From contig NZ_JFYV01000056.1 in NCBI RefSeq assembly GCF_000632225.1, positions 1 to 64,000 of the forward strand: DNA of 64,000 nt. Direction: 5' to 3'. The notes under the pieces were generated by a model. That model had not been told where the DNA came from. It ran no database searches and was given only the letters and a program-made list of their open reading frames with translations. The position numbers were made by a program, and so were the translations under genes. The stretch comes from Sphingomonas sp. RIT328. Lineage in GTDB: Bacteria; Pseudomonadota; Alphaproteobacteria; Sphingomonadales; Sphingomonadaceae. Shown here in pieces: positions 17,275 to 25,833 of this stretch. Position 1 is the first letter of the stretch, and each line of letters opens with the position of its first letter.

Positions 17275-18281
17275 TTGGAACACAGCCGCATGATCTGGCG
17301 CGACAATTGGTCGGGCGGCACGGCCTGCGACGCCATCCGCCGCGTCATCACATAGCCGTCGGTCCGCGGCTCGGCCGGGGCGATGCAATAGCCGCCACCG
17401 GCTTGCAGCGCGCGCACGCCGGCATCGCCATCCTCGCCGTCGGCGCCGAGCAGCACGCCGACCGCCTCCGCCCCCGCGGCCTTGGCGACCGCGGCGAACA
17501 GGATCGAGATCGACGGCCGCTCGCCCGCGACCGGATCACGCGGCAGCATCCGCAGCCGTCCCTCGGGCCAGCGGTCGACCACGACATGGTGGTCGCCCGG
17601 CGGCGCGAGATAGATGGTGCCCTGTTCGATCGCCATGCCGTCCTCGGCGAGGACGATGCGCGGCGCGATCTCCGCGGCGAGCTGGTCGATCATCGTGCCG
17701 GCGAGGCCCGCGCCGAGATGCTGGACGACGATGGTCGGCGGGCAATTCTTCGCGAAGCTGCCGAACAGGTCGAACAGCGTCTGCGTCGCCGCCGCCTCGC
17801 CGCCGATCGCCAGCAGCCGGCCGTTCCAGTCGATCGACTCCGCCGCCACCGCCTTGCCCATCGTGCCGCTCTTCACCACCGCCCCCTTGGCGGCCTTGAT
17901 CCGCTTGCCGAGCTTGGCGAGGATCTTGTCGAACTCCGCCGCGACCGCGACCTTGGGCTTGGGGAAACAGTCGATCGCGCCGAGCCGCAGCGCCTCGATC
18001 GAGGCCGCCGCACCCGCCTCGGTCCGGGTCGAGAACATGATGACCGGCATCGGCCGCTCGTCCATCAGTTCGGCGAGATATTCGATGCCGCTCATCCCGG
18101 GCATCTCGACGTCGAGCGTCATCACGTCGGGATGGAATTGCTGGCGCATCGCGCGCGCCTCGTCGGCGCCATCCGCCGATCCGACGACGACGACACCCGG
18201 TATCCGCTCGAGCGCGCCCGACAGCAGCGCGCGCATGGTGAGCGAATCATCGACGACGAGAACCTTGACCGCAGCGGCCAT
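17271..18281 (-). CDS. CheB-like response regulator with degenerate methylesterase site
   Basis: A 336-residue CheB architecture with a receiver domain (DD at 11-12, phospho-acceptor Asp57, Lys109) followed by a CheB_methylest domain. The expected GxSxGG nucleophile motif is replaced by IGGEAAA (159-165, Glu162 where Ser should be). The VVQH histidine (His188) remains, but the LTGMGxDG motif is altered to LLGADGEDG. An esterase or amidase function therefore looks lost, while phosphorylation could persist. The gene lies between cheW and the DxxxQ gene, and a second intact cheB is 1.5 kb upstream in the same operon. It may act as a phosphate sink or adaptor. Confidence 0.82.
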   Translation of the reverse strand: MAAAVKVLVVDDSLTMRALLSGALERIPGVVVVGSADGADEARAMRQQFHPDVMTLDVEMPGMSGIEYLAELMDERPMPVIMFSTRTEAGAAASIEALRLGAIDCFPKPKVAVAAEFDKILAKLGKRIKAAKGAVVKSGTMGKAVAAESIDWNGRLLAIGGEAAATQTLFDLFGSFAKNCPPTIVVQHLGAGLAGTMIDQLAAEIAPRIVLAEDGMAIEQGTIYLAPPGDHHVVVDRWPEGRLRMLPRDPVAGERPSISILFAAVAKAAGAEAVGVLLGADGEDGDAGVRALQAGGGYCIAPAEPRTDGYVMTRRMASQAVPPDQLSRQIMRLCSK

Positions 18282-18373
18282 AACCAGGCTTCCTTGAGCG
18301 AAATGAAGAGGATTAAAGAAGCGGAAACGTCCGTGGACCCGTCAGCTTTACCAGGTTGCGACCAACCGAACGA

Positions 18374-18817
18374 TCAGGCGGCGTCGGGCAGCGCGATCGT
18401 GCCGTCGACCAGTCGTTCGAGCGCCAGCACGAGGATCAGCCGCTGATCGATCGTCGCCAGCCCTTCGAGGAACTGCGCCGCGGGCGTATCGCCGATATCG
18501 GGCAAGGGCTGCATGCCGTCGTCGGGCACGGTGACGATATCGTTGACCGCATCGACGATCAGCCCCTGCAACTGCTCGCCGATCCGCACGACGATGATGA
18601 CGTGCCGCGCCGAGGGATCGGTCATCCCCCAGCCGAGCCGGTGGCTGAGGTCGAGCACCGGCAGCACGACGCCGCGCAGGTTGACGACGCCGCGGACATG
18701 CGGCGGCACGTTGGGCAAGGGCGTCGCCGGCGACCAGGCGCGGATTTCACGGATCGCCATGATATCGACGCCGAGGACCTGTTCGCCGATCTGGAAGGTG
18801 ATGAGCTGGCGGGACAT
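18374..18817 (-). CDS. cheW: Chemotaxis coupling protein CheW
   Basis: A 147-residue single CheW domain that links receptors to CheA in the polar array. The core motif VRGVVNLRGVVLPVLDLSHR is intact, including the NLRG arginine. The start at 18817 is supported by AGGAG 8 bases upstream. It is in chemotaxis cluster 1 between cheY (22 bases before) and the degenerate cheB. Confidence 0.93.
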   Translation of the reverse strand: MSRQLITFQIGEQVLGVDIMAIREIRAWSPATPLPNVPPHVRGVVNLRGVVLPVLDLSHRLGWGMTDPSARHVIIVVRIGEQLQGLIVDAVNDIVTVPDDGMQPLPDIGDTPAAQFLEGLATIDQRLILVLALERLVDGTIALPDAA

Positions 18818-18839
18818 GATAGGGTCTCCTCGCAACGGG

Positions 18840-19205
18840 TCAGTGCAGCACGCGGCGGATCGCCGCGGCCAGCTTTTCGGGGTGGAAGGGCTTGACGATC
18901 CAGCCGGTCGCGCCGGCCTCCTTGGCCCGCTGCTTCTTTTCTTCCGAGCTTTCGGTGGTCAGCACCAGGATCGGCAGGTTGCGATGCCGGTCCTGCTCGC
19001 GCACCCGCTCGATCAGGCCGAACCCGTCGAGCCGCGGCATGTTGATGTCGGTGATCAGCAAAGCCGGCTCGGCACCATCGAGCCGCTCCAGCGCCTGCAC
19101 GCCATCTTCCGCCTCGAGCACCGTATAGCCGAGGTCGGTGAGCGCCGCCCGCAACAGCATCCGCATGCTCGGTGAATCGTCAACGGTCATGATGGTTGTA
19201 GACAC
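18840..19205 (-). CDS. cheY: Chemotaxis response regulator CheY
   Basis: A 121-residue single receiver domain. The acidic pair is Asp9-Asp10, phospho-acceptor Asp53 (LLITDINMP), the conserved TT motif is in VLTTESSEEKK, and Lys is in VKPFHPEKL. It uses a GTG start at 19205, chosen because AAAGGA sits 6 bases upstream and the resulting length is the normal CheY size. The likely output is binding to the flagellar switch (FliM/FliN). Confidence 0.93.
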   Translation of the reverse strand: MSTTIMTVDDSPSMRMLLRAALTDLGYTVLEAEDGVQALERLDGAEPALLITDINMPRLDGFGLIERVREQDRHRNLPILVLTTESSEEKKQRAKEAGATGWIVKPFHPEKLAAAIRRVLH

Positions 19206-19236
19206 GGATATTCCTTTGTTCGGTTGGGAGGGCGCA

Positions 19237-19794
19237 TCAGAAGAACTCCACGTCGCCGATCGCGGCGGCGGGCACCGGCACCGGGACGGCGCGCAATTGT
19301 TCGACCGGGCGGACATTGGCGATGCGGCAGCGCGCGAGGCCCAGGGTCGGGCGGAACTCGACGCGGCGCGCGCCATAGCCGCCGACATCCTCGCCGACCA
19401 AGGCGATCCGCTCGTCGCGCAGGAAGCGGCGGGCGAACAGCGCGTTGGCGGTGCCGATGTCACGGAAGCCGTCGCGCAGCGAGGCGCCGCCATAGATCCG
19501 CGCCTTGAGGTTGTGGCGCATCGCGCCCATCGCCATCATCGCATTGATCAGCACCTCCATCGCATAGACGCCATAGCGCTGGAGTGAGGTGACATCGGTA
19601 TCGCCGCTACCCGGTTCGGCGAGCAGGAAATGGTTGAGGCCGCCGATCTTGGCGACCGGATCGAACAGGCAGGCGGAGATGCAGCTGCCCAGCACGGTGG
19701 TCAGCACCGCGTCGGGATCGTCGGACACCTTGGTCTCGCCCTGCATGATCGTGATGCGCCGCAGTCCGTCGACGGTGCGTGCCGCGCCCCTCAT
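19237..19794 (-). CDS. cheD: Chemoreceptor glutamine deamidase CheD
   Basis: A 185-residue CheD that deamidates receptor glutamines and may interact with CheC-type phosphatases. The active-site motif VLGSCISACLFDP (nucleophilic Cys) and the His of GGLNHFLL are present, followed by RYGVYAMEVLINAMM and KARIYGGA. The start overlaps the stop of cheB by ATGA, so the two are translationally coupled. Its substrates are probably the two membrane receptors at the head of the same operon. Confidence 0.93.
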   Translation of the reverse strand: MRGAARTVDGLRRITIMQGETKVSDDPDAVLTTVLGSCISACLFDPVAKIGGLNHFLLAEPGSGDTDVTSLQRYGVYAMEVLINAMMAMGAMRHNLKARIYGGASLRDGFRDIGTANALFARRFLRDERIALVGEDVGGYGARRVEFRPTLGLARCRIANVRPVEQLRAVPVPVPAAAIGDVEFF

Positions 19795-20831
19795 GCCTTG
19801 CACTCGGACAGCAGGCGCGCCGCGATCCGCGACAGCGGCAGCTGCACCGTCACCGCGCCGATCTGCTGCGCGGCAGCGGGCATGCCGTAGACGACACAGC
19901 TGTCCTGATCCTGGCCGATCGTCATCGCGCCGGCCTCCTTCATCTTCTTGAGCCCCTGCGCGCCATCGGCGCCCATGCCGGTGAGGATCGCGCCAACCGC
20001 CGACGGCCCGGCCCAGCGCGCCGCCGACAGGAACAGCCGATCGACCGAGGGACGATGGCCGCTCATCTTCTCGTCGGCGACGAGCCGGCATCGGCGCAGC
20101 TTGCCGCCGGTGACCTCGAGATGGTGCGTGCCGCCCGGCGCGACATAGACCTGGCCGATTTCGAGCGGCGCGCCCGAGCGGGCGACGCTGACCTGCGGCG
20201 CCGACAGCCGGTCGAGCCGCGCGGCGAAGGTCGGCACATAGGTTTCGGGCATATGCTGGACGATCACCGTCGGCGGGCAGCGGACCGGAAAGGCCGACAG
20301 CAGCTCGATCAGCGTCTCGACCCCGCCGGTCGACGAGCCGATCGCGATCAGCGAGTCGGGCCGCGGCTCGTAATCGACGACCGGTCGGGCCGGCGTGCTG
20401 ACGAAGCGCGGCCGGCGCGGGCTGCGGGCGGCGGTGCGCAACAGTTCGGCGAGATCGTCGCCGAGATCCTCGCCGAACGCCTGTTTGGGTTTCTCGCAGC
20501 AGTCGAAGGCGCCCAGTTCGAGCGCGCGGATCGTCGCCTCGGCCCCGCGCCCGGTCAGCGTCGACAGCATCACCACCGGCATCGGCCGCAGCCGCATGAT
20601 CTTCTCTAGGAATTCGAGGCCGTTCATATCCGGCATCTCGATATCGAGCGTGATCACGTCGGGGTTGAGCGCCTTGATCATCTCACGCGCGGTATGCGGG
20701 CCGTCGGCGCAGCCGATCACCTCGATATCGTCGTAGCGCGACAGGCTGTGCGCGACCATGGCGCGCATCGTCGGCGAATCATCGACGATCAGCACGCGCG
20801 TCGGCGCGGCTCGGGCATGCGAAGCGATCAT
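19791..20831 (-). CDS. cheB: Chemotaxis response regulator methylesterase CheB
   Basis: A 346-residue CheB that removes methyl groups from, and deamidates, receptors when phosphorylated. The receiver has phospho-acceptor Asp63 (TLDIEMP). The esterase triad is intact: Ser167 in AIGSSTGG, His193 in VQHMP, Asp289 in LTGMGADG. Overlaps are ATGA with cheR upstream and ATGA with cheD downstream. It is the functional cheB of cluster 1, in contrast to the degenerate paralogue further downstream. Confidence 0.95.
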   Translation of the reverse strand: MIASHARAAPTRVLIVDDSPTMRAMVAHSLSRYDDIEVIGCADGPHTAREMIKALNPDVITLDIEMPDMNGLEFLEKIMRLRPMPVVMLSTLTGRGAEATIRALELGAFDCCEKPKQAFGEDLGDDLAELLRTAARSPRRPRFVSTPARPVVDYEPRPDSLIAIGSSTGGVETLIELLSAFPVRCPPTVIVQHMPETYVPTFAARLDRLSAPQVSVARSGAPLEIGQVYVAPGGTHHLEVTGGKLRRCRLVADEKMSGHRPSVDRLFLSAARWAGPSAVGAILTGMGADGAQGLKKMKEAGAMTIGQDQDSCVVYGMPAAAQQIGAVTVQLPLSRIAARLLSECKA

Positions 20832-21688
20832 GACGCTACCTTCTGGAACGTCGTCCGTCCGACGCAGGTGAAACGGGGCGCCACCGTCGCGGCGAGCCGC
20901 TCGGAATGGCCGATGTAGAGGAATCCGCCGGGGACGAGATGATCGGCGAGCCGGGTCTGCAACCGCTCCTTGGTCGCCTCGTCGAAATAGATCATGACGT
21001 TGCGGCAGAAGATCGCGTCGAACAGGCCGCGCATCGGCCAGGCTTCGAGCAGGTTGAGCTTGCGGAAGGCGACGCGCTCGCGGACCAGGGGATGGACCTC
21101 GACGGAATCGCCGACGCGCGTCGTCCACAGACCGCGCAGCATCGGCGGGATGCTCGCCGCCGTCTCCAGCGAATAGCGGCCGGCGCGGGCGGCATCGAGG
21201 ATCTCGGTCGACAGATCGGTGCCGAGCACGCGCAGATCGGTGCGCGCCAGCCGCTGGCCGTTGCCGCGCTCGTTGCCGAACATCGCCATCAGCAGCGAAT
21301 AGGGTTCCTCGCCGCTCGAACAGGCCGCCGACCAGATCCGCACCTTGCCGCGCGTCGCCAGCCGCTGGTCGAGCGCCGGCCACGCCTGGTCGATGAAGTG
21401 ATCGTAATGATGCGCCTCGCGGAAGAAGCTGGTGTGGTTGGTGGTCAGCGCGTCGAGTGCGCGCGTCCGCTCGGCATCGTCCTGGTCGATCAGCGCGACA
21501 TAATCGGCGAAGCGGGTCAGACCGCGCGCGCGCACCCGCGGCGCGAGCCGACCATAGACCAACTGCATCTTGCCGGGCGGCAGCAGGATGCCCGCCGCGT
21601 CATAGGCGAAGGCGCTGATCGCGGCGTGATCGGCGGGCTCGAAGCGGAATTCGGTCGGCCGGTTCGCCGGCAGCATCACCGCACTCAT
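20828..21688 (-). CDS. cheR: Chemoreceptor methyltransferase CheR
   Basis: A 286-residue SAM-dependent glutamate methyltransferase. The N-terminal helical CheR_N is followed by the SAM motif RIWSAACSSGEEPYSL and the FCRNVMIYFD motif. The start overlaps the cheA stop. Both receptors of this operon end in WSEF, which fits the pentapeptide that recruits CheR in other species. Confidence 0.95.
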   Translation of the reverse strand: MSAVMLPANRPTEFRFEPADHAAISAFAYDAAGILLPPGKMQLVYGRLAPRVRARGLTRFADYVALIDQDDAERTRALDALTTNHTSFFREAHHYDHFIDQAWPALDQRLATRGKVRIWSAACSSGEEPYSLLMAMFGNERGNGQRLARTDLRVLGTDLSTEILDAARAGRYSLETAASIPPMLRGLWTTRVGDSVEVHPLVRERVAFRKLNLLEAWPMRGLFDAIFCRNVMIYFDEATKERLQTRLADHLVPGGFLYIGHSERLAATVAPRFTCVGRTTFQKVAS

Positions 21689-23814
21689 GCGGCGATACCG
21701 AGCGGCGCGGCGGTGACGCGGTCGCGCCGCCAGCGCGAGATCAGCGCATCGACATCGAGGATCAGCGCGACGCGCCCGTCGCCGAGGATCGTCGCGCCGG
21801 CGAGGCCGGGGATGGCGGCGTAATTCGCCTCGAGGCTCTTCACCACCACCTGGCGCTGGTCCTGGATCGTATCGACCATCAGGATCGCCTGGCCGACGTC
21901 CGATTCGACGACGATCAGCACCGCCTGGCTCGGATCGGTTTCGGCGCCCTCGATGCCGAGCTGGTCGGCGACGTAATGGACCGGGACGTAGGACCCGCGC
22001 ACGTCGAGCAGCGCCGCATTGGGACCGAGCACCTTGACCCCGTCCTGATCGGGCCGGAGGCTTTCGACGATATGGCCGAGCGGGATGACGAAGGTCTGGT
22101 CGCCGACGGTGACGATCATGCCGTCGAGCACCGCCAGCGTCAGCGGCAGCGACAGCGCGAAGCTCGACCCCGACCCGAGATGCGAGGTGATGCCGATGCG
22201 GCCGCCGAGCGCCTGGACGTTCTTGCGCACCACGTCCATGCCGACGCCGCGCCCCGAGATGTTCGACACCGTCGCCGCGGTCGAGAAGCCGGGCGCGAAG
22301 ATCAGATTGTCGGTCTCCTCGTCGCTGAGCAGCGCGTCGGGCGCGATGATGCCGCGTTCGATCGCCTTGGCGCGGACGCGCTTGCGATCGATGCCGCGGC
22401 CGTCGTCGGCGACGGTGATGACGATCCGCCCCGAATGATGCGCCGCCGACAGCGTGACGACGCCCTCCTCCGGCTTGCCGGCGGCGAGCCGCTCGGCCGG
22501 GGTTTCGAGGCCATGGTCGACCGCGTTGCGGATGAGGTGCGTGAGCGGCTCGCCGATCCGTTCGACGACGGTCTTGTCGACCTCGGTCATCTCGCCGACG
22601 ATGTCGAGGCGGACGCGCTTGCCGGTCTCCACCTCCAGCTCGCGGATGATGCGCGGCACGCGGCTGAACACCGTCTTCATCGGCTGCGCGCGGATCGCCA
22701 TCGTCGATTCCTGCAGCTCGCGGGTCAGGTGGTCGAGGTCGGTGAGCTCCGAAATCCCCGCCATCGCATGTTCCGACAGGCGCTGCGCGAGCATCGCCTG
22801 GGTGATGACCAGCTCGCCGACGAGATTGACCAGCCGGTCGAGCTTGTCGAGATCGACGCGGATCGTCTGCGCCGGCGGCGTCACCGCGGCGCGCGGCGCG
22901 GCGGCTTCGGCGGCGACCGGCGGCGCGGCGGGCACGGGCGGCGGCGCGGGCGAGGCGACCGGCGGAATCGGCGTGGGTGCGCCGAGCTCGGCGTCGAGCA
23001 CCGGCAGCGGCAGGTCGAACGGCAGATCGTCGTTCGCCGGCGCGCCGCCCGCCTTCTCGATTCTGAGGTCGCACGTCCCCATGAATTCGAAGATCGCGCG
23101 GATATCCTCCTCGGCGACCGCGGCGGGAACGGTGGCGGTCCAGCCGAGATAGCAGCGCTCGGGATGCAATTGGTTGAGCAGCGGCAGCGCCGACAGATCG
23201 ACGCTGGTCACCGTCGCGTCGAGCATCGCCAGCTCGCGCAGCAGCAGCAGCGGGTCGCCGCCATTCTCCAGCGCGTCCGATCCGGGGATGAACGTCACCT
23301 GCCAGTCGCCGCCTGCCGGTGCCGGCGCCGGTGCCTCGCACATCGCGAACAGATCGTCGAAATCGTCGCCACCGAAGGCGACGGGCGCGAACTCCGGCTC
23401 CGCCTCGGCGGCGGGCGCGGGTGCGCCACCGGCGCTGTCGGGCGTGGCGGCGTCGACCAGCCGCGCGAGCATCGCCGCATCGGCCGGCGGTTCGCCGCCA
23501 TCGCGCGCCGCGGTCACGTGATCGGCGAGCATGTCGAAGGCGCTGACGATCGTGCCGAGCAGATCGGGGGTCAGCGTCAGCGCGCCGTTGCGCACCAGAT
23601 CGAGCAACGTCTCATATTCATGGGCGAAGGCCTGGAGCCGCTCATGCCCGAACGCCCCCGCGCCGCCCTTGATCGAATGGACCGCGCGGAAGATCGTGTT
23701 GATCGTCTCATTGTCATAGTGACCCTGACGGACGGCGCCGAAGCTCGCCTCCATCGAAGCCAGGCCTTCGTCGCATTCCTGAAAGAAGATCAGCTGGATC
23801 TCGTCGAGGTTCAT
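21685..23814 (-). CDS. cheA: Chemotaxis histidine kinase CheA (cluster 1)
   Basis: A 709-residue kinase. The Hpt domain has phospho-His46 in RAVHSIKGGAG. A P2-like region lies at about 180-290, a Pro/Ala linker follows, then the dimerisation segment LDRLVNLVGELVITQ, N-box LIRNAVDHGLE, G1 VADDGRGID, F-box PGFSTAA, G2 SGRGVGMDVV and a C-terminal CheW-like P5. Two ATGs stand together; the second (23814) is chosen because AAAGGA is 6 bases from it and only 3 from the first. The operon also encodes its CheW, CheY, CheB, CheR and CheD partners. Confidence 0.96.
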   Translation of the reverse strand: MNLDEIQLIFFQECDEGLASMEASFGAVRQGHYDNETINTIFRAVHSIKGGAGAFGHERLQAFAHEYETLLDLVRNGALTLTPDLLGTIVSAFDMLADHVTAARDGGEPPADAAMLARLVDAATPDSAGGAPAPAAEAEPEFAPVAFGGDDFDDLFAMCEAPAPAPAGGDWQVTFIPGSDALENGGDPLLLLRELAMLDATVTSVDLSALPLLNQLHPERCYLGWTATVPAAVAEEDIRAIFEFMGTCDLRIEKAGGAPANDDLPFDLPLPVLDAELGAPTPIPPVASPAPPPVPAAPPVAAEAAAPRAAVTPPAQTIRVDLDKLDRLVNLVGELVITQAMLAQRLSEHAMAGISELTDLDHLTRELQESTMAIRAQPMKTVFSRVPRIIRELEVETGKRVRLDIVGEMTEVDKTVVERIGEPLTHLIRNAVDHGLETPAERLAAGKPEEGVVTLSAAHHSGRIVITVADDGRGIDRKRVRAKAIERGIIAPDALLSDEETDNLIFAPGFSTAATVSNISGRGVGMDVVRKNVQALGGRIGITSHLGSGSSFALSLPLTLAVLDGMIVTVGDQTFVIPLGHIVESLRPDQDGVKVLGPNAALLDVRGSYVPVHYVADQLGIEGAETDPSQAVLIVVESDVGQAILMVDTIQDQRQVVVKSLEANYAAIPGLAGATILGDGRVALILDVDALISRWRRDRVTAAPLGIAA

Positions 23815-23825
23815 CATCCGTCCTT

Positions 23826-24131
23826 TCAGGCGTCGCGGGCCGTGCCGGCATCGGCCGCGACGTCGAGCGCCTCGTTCAATCCGGCGACGCCGATCATCCG
23901 CGCCAGCGCCTCGCTCGGCCGCTCGAGCGTGAAGTCGAGGTCGCGGTCCGCCGCGGTGGCGCGGGCGCTCGCCAGCACCTGCAGGCAGGCGAGGCCGACG
24001 CGGCTGACCTCGCTGCCGTCGAGATGGACCGGCTCGCCACGCTCGATCTGGTCGAGCAGCGCGACGCGCAGCGGGCTGGCCGCCGTGGTATCGAGCGTCG
24101 CGGGAAGCAGGGACGTGGCGGGCGGAGACAT
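23826..24131 (-). CDS. STAS-domain protein (CheA-associated)
   Basis: A 101-residue STAS domain of the anti-sigma-factor-antagonist type (HLDGSEVSRVGLACLQVLASA, with the usual serine/valine turn). STAS proteins are often encoded directly before cheA; their role there is not established, but binding of kinase or regulators is plausible. It is followed by cheA after 8-11 bases, with the cheA ribosome site overlapping this gene's stop. The start at 24131 is preferred over a TTG 18 bases upstream. Confidence 0.75.
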   Translation of the reverse strand: MSPPATSLLPATLDTTAASPLRVALLDQIERGEPVHLDGSEVSRVGLACLQVLASARATAADRDLDFTLERPSEALARMIGVAGLNEALDVAADAGTARDA

Positions 24132-24161
24132 TCGGCTTCGACTTTCCAAGGGGCTGAAGAG

Positions 24162-25595
24162 CTAGAATTCGGACCAATCGTCACCGGCGACGGCAACGGC
24201 GGCGGTGGCGGAACGGCGGGCATGCTGGGCAAGGCGGCGACCTTCGACGGCGGCGCGCTGCTGAAGGTGATGGACCGGATTGCCGACGGCGACCGGCCGG
24301 CGGACGGGCGCGACGCGCGGCTCGGCGCGGAAGCGCGCCATCTGGCCGACCAGCTCGTTCGCCTCGCTGGCGAGGTTGCGGGCGGCGGCGGTGGCTTCCT
24401 CGACCATAGCGGCATTCTGCTGCGTCACATTGTCCATCTCGCCGACCGCGGTGTTGACCTGCTGCAGCGCGGTCGCCTGCTGTTCGGCGGCGGTGGCGAT
24501 CTGTGTGACCAAACCGCTGATCTCGCCGAAGCGCGCGATGATCTGCTGCAAAGCGGTGCCGGTCGCGCTGACCAGCGCCACCCCTGCCCCGACCTGTTCG
24601 GACGAGGCGGTGATCCGCGTCTTGACGTCCTTGGCCGCTTCCGCCGAGCGCTGCGCCAGCGCGCGCACTTCCGACGCGACCACCGCGAAGCCGCGGCCGG
24701 CATCACCGGCGCGTGCCGCCTCGACGCCCGCATTGAGCGCGAGCAGATTGGTCTGGAAGGCGATGCCGTCGATCACCGAGATGATGTCGGAGATTTCATG
24801 CGACGCCCGCTCGATCCCGCCCATCGCGGTGACGGCGCGGGCGACGATGCCGCCCGATTCCTCCGCCTCGCCGCGCGCGCTGCCGACGACGGCGCTCGCC
24901 CGTTCGGCGCGGGCCGCGGTATCGCGCACCGTCACGGTGATCTGCTGCATCGCCGCCGCGGTTTCCTCCAGGCTCGCCGCCTGCTGCTCGGTGCGCTGCG
25001 ACAGGTCGTCCGAGGCGCGCAGGATATCGCCCGATCCGCTGTCGATGCTCGCCGCCGCAAGGTTGACCGCGCTGACCGCCGCCATCATCGCCTCCATCGC
25101 GGCGTTGAAATCGGCGCGCAGCGACTCGAATTCGGCCGGAAAGTCGGCGGTGATGCGGAAGGCGAGATCGCCCTGCGCCAGCGCCGCCAGCCCCTCGGCG
25201 AGCGCCGCCGCCATCGCGCGCTGCGCGCCGGCGGTATTCGCTTCCTCGGTGTTGCGGCGGAAGATCGCCATCGCCCGCGTCATCCGGCCGACGCAATCGG
25301 TGTTGTCGGTATGGTCGATCGGCGAACTGAGGTCGCCCGCGGCGAGCGCTTCCATCCGCACCACCGTCTCGACATAGGGCCGGCAGATCAGCCGTCCGGC
25401 GTAGAGCGTGATCGCGCACATCGTCGCGACGGTCAGCCCCGACAGCGTGACGTCGACCGCCGGGCTGGTGTGGATCATCCCCGCCGCCGCCGCGCCGGCG
25501 ATCCCGATCGGGATCAGACCGAGCAGCGCCTGCACCGTCGCCGCGACCCGAAATTTGACACGGATCGGCGCCCGCTTGGCAAACCAGTTCAACAT
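24162..25595 (-). CDS. Methyl-accepting chemotaxis protein (membrane, no large periplasmic domain)
   Basis: A 477-residue receptor. Two hydrophobic segments in the first 70 residues are separated by only a few residues, so there is no sizeable periplasmic sensor. A HAMP-like segment follows (RPYVETVVRMEALAAGDL), and then a coiled-coil signalling domain whose tip reads AFQTNLLALNAGVEAARAG. The C-terminus is GDDWSEF, matching the xWxxF type of CheR/CheB tether. It is a close paralogue of the next receptor upstream. The stimulus may be sensed in the membrane, in the cytoplasm or via a partner. Confidence 0.93.
   Translation of the reverse strand: MLNWFAKRAPIRVKFRVAATVQALLGLIPIGIAGAAAAGMIHTSPAVDVTLSGLTVATMCAITLYAGRLICRPYVETVVRMEALAAGDLSSPIDHTDNTDCVGRMTRAMAIFRRNTEEANTAGAQRAMAAALAEGLAALAQGDLAFRITADFPAEFESLRADFNAAMEAMMAAVSAVNLAAASIDSGSGDILRASDDLSQRTEQQAASLEETAAAMQQITVTVRDTAARAERASAVVGSARGEAEESGGIVARAVTAMGGIERASHEISDIISVIDGIAFQTNLLALNAGVEAARAGDAGRGFAVVASEVRALAQRSAEAAKDVKTRITASSEQVGAGVALVSATGTALQQIIARFGEISGLVTQIATAAEQQATALQQVNTAVGEMDNVTQQNAAMVEEATAAARNLASEANELVGQMARFRAEPRVAPVRRPVAVGNPVHHLQQRAAVEGRRLAQHARRSATAAVAVAGDDWSEF
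24604..24797. repeat. Receptor paralogue repeat, copy 1
   Basis: Nearly identical at DNA level to 26297-26490 (constant offset of 1693 bases), with only scattered differences. It covers the signalling tip of the two tandem receptor genes and reflects recent duplication or ongoing gene conversion. Confidence 0.75.
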
Positions 25596-25833
25596 CGATG
25601 ACGTCCCCCTCGACAGCCGGCGGACCACCGCCGGGCATGTGTCGCAAGACGCTGTCCCAATTGACTTAACAGGGCGTTGAACACTCATTCTGGGTGTAAA
25701 GCGACGCCGGCTTGGCGCGGCGGCCCGGCGATGGCCGCGGCCGGCGGGGGCGTGGCGATGACGGCGATGTTCGTCACGATGGTACATGCTGTTCCCCCCC
25801 TTTCCGGTCTGCAGGTCGATCCAAGCGGCCGCG

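Noticed and set aside
17271..18281. Frameshift or sequencing error as the cause of the missing CheB serine
   Set aside because: Residues on both sides stay in register with CheB (receiver, VVQH, RPSI-SILF region), so the change is local substitution and not a frame error.
21976..24165. Long plus-strand open frame opposite cheA
   Set aside because: Composition typical of a GC-rich antisense frame, no motif, while cheA has all kinase boxes.
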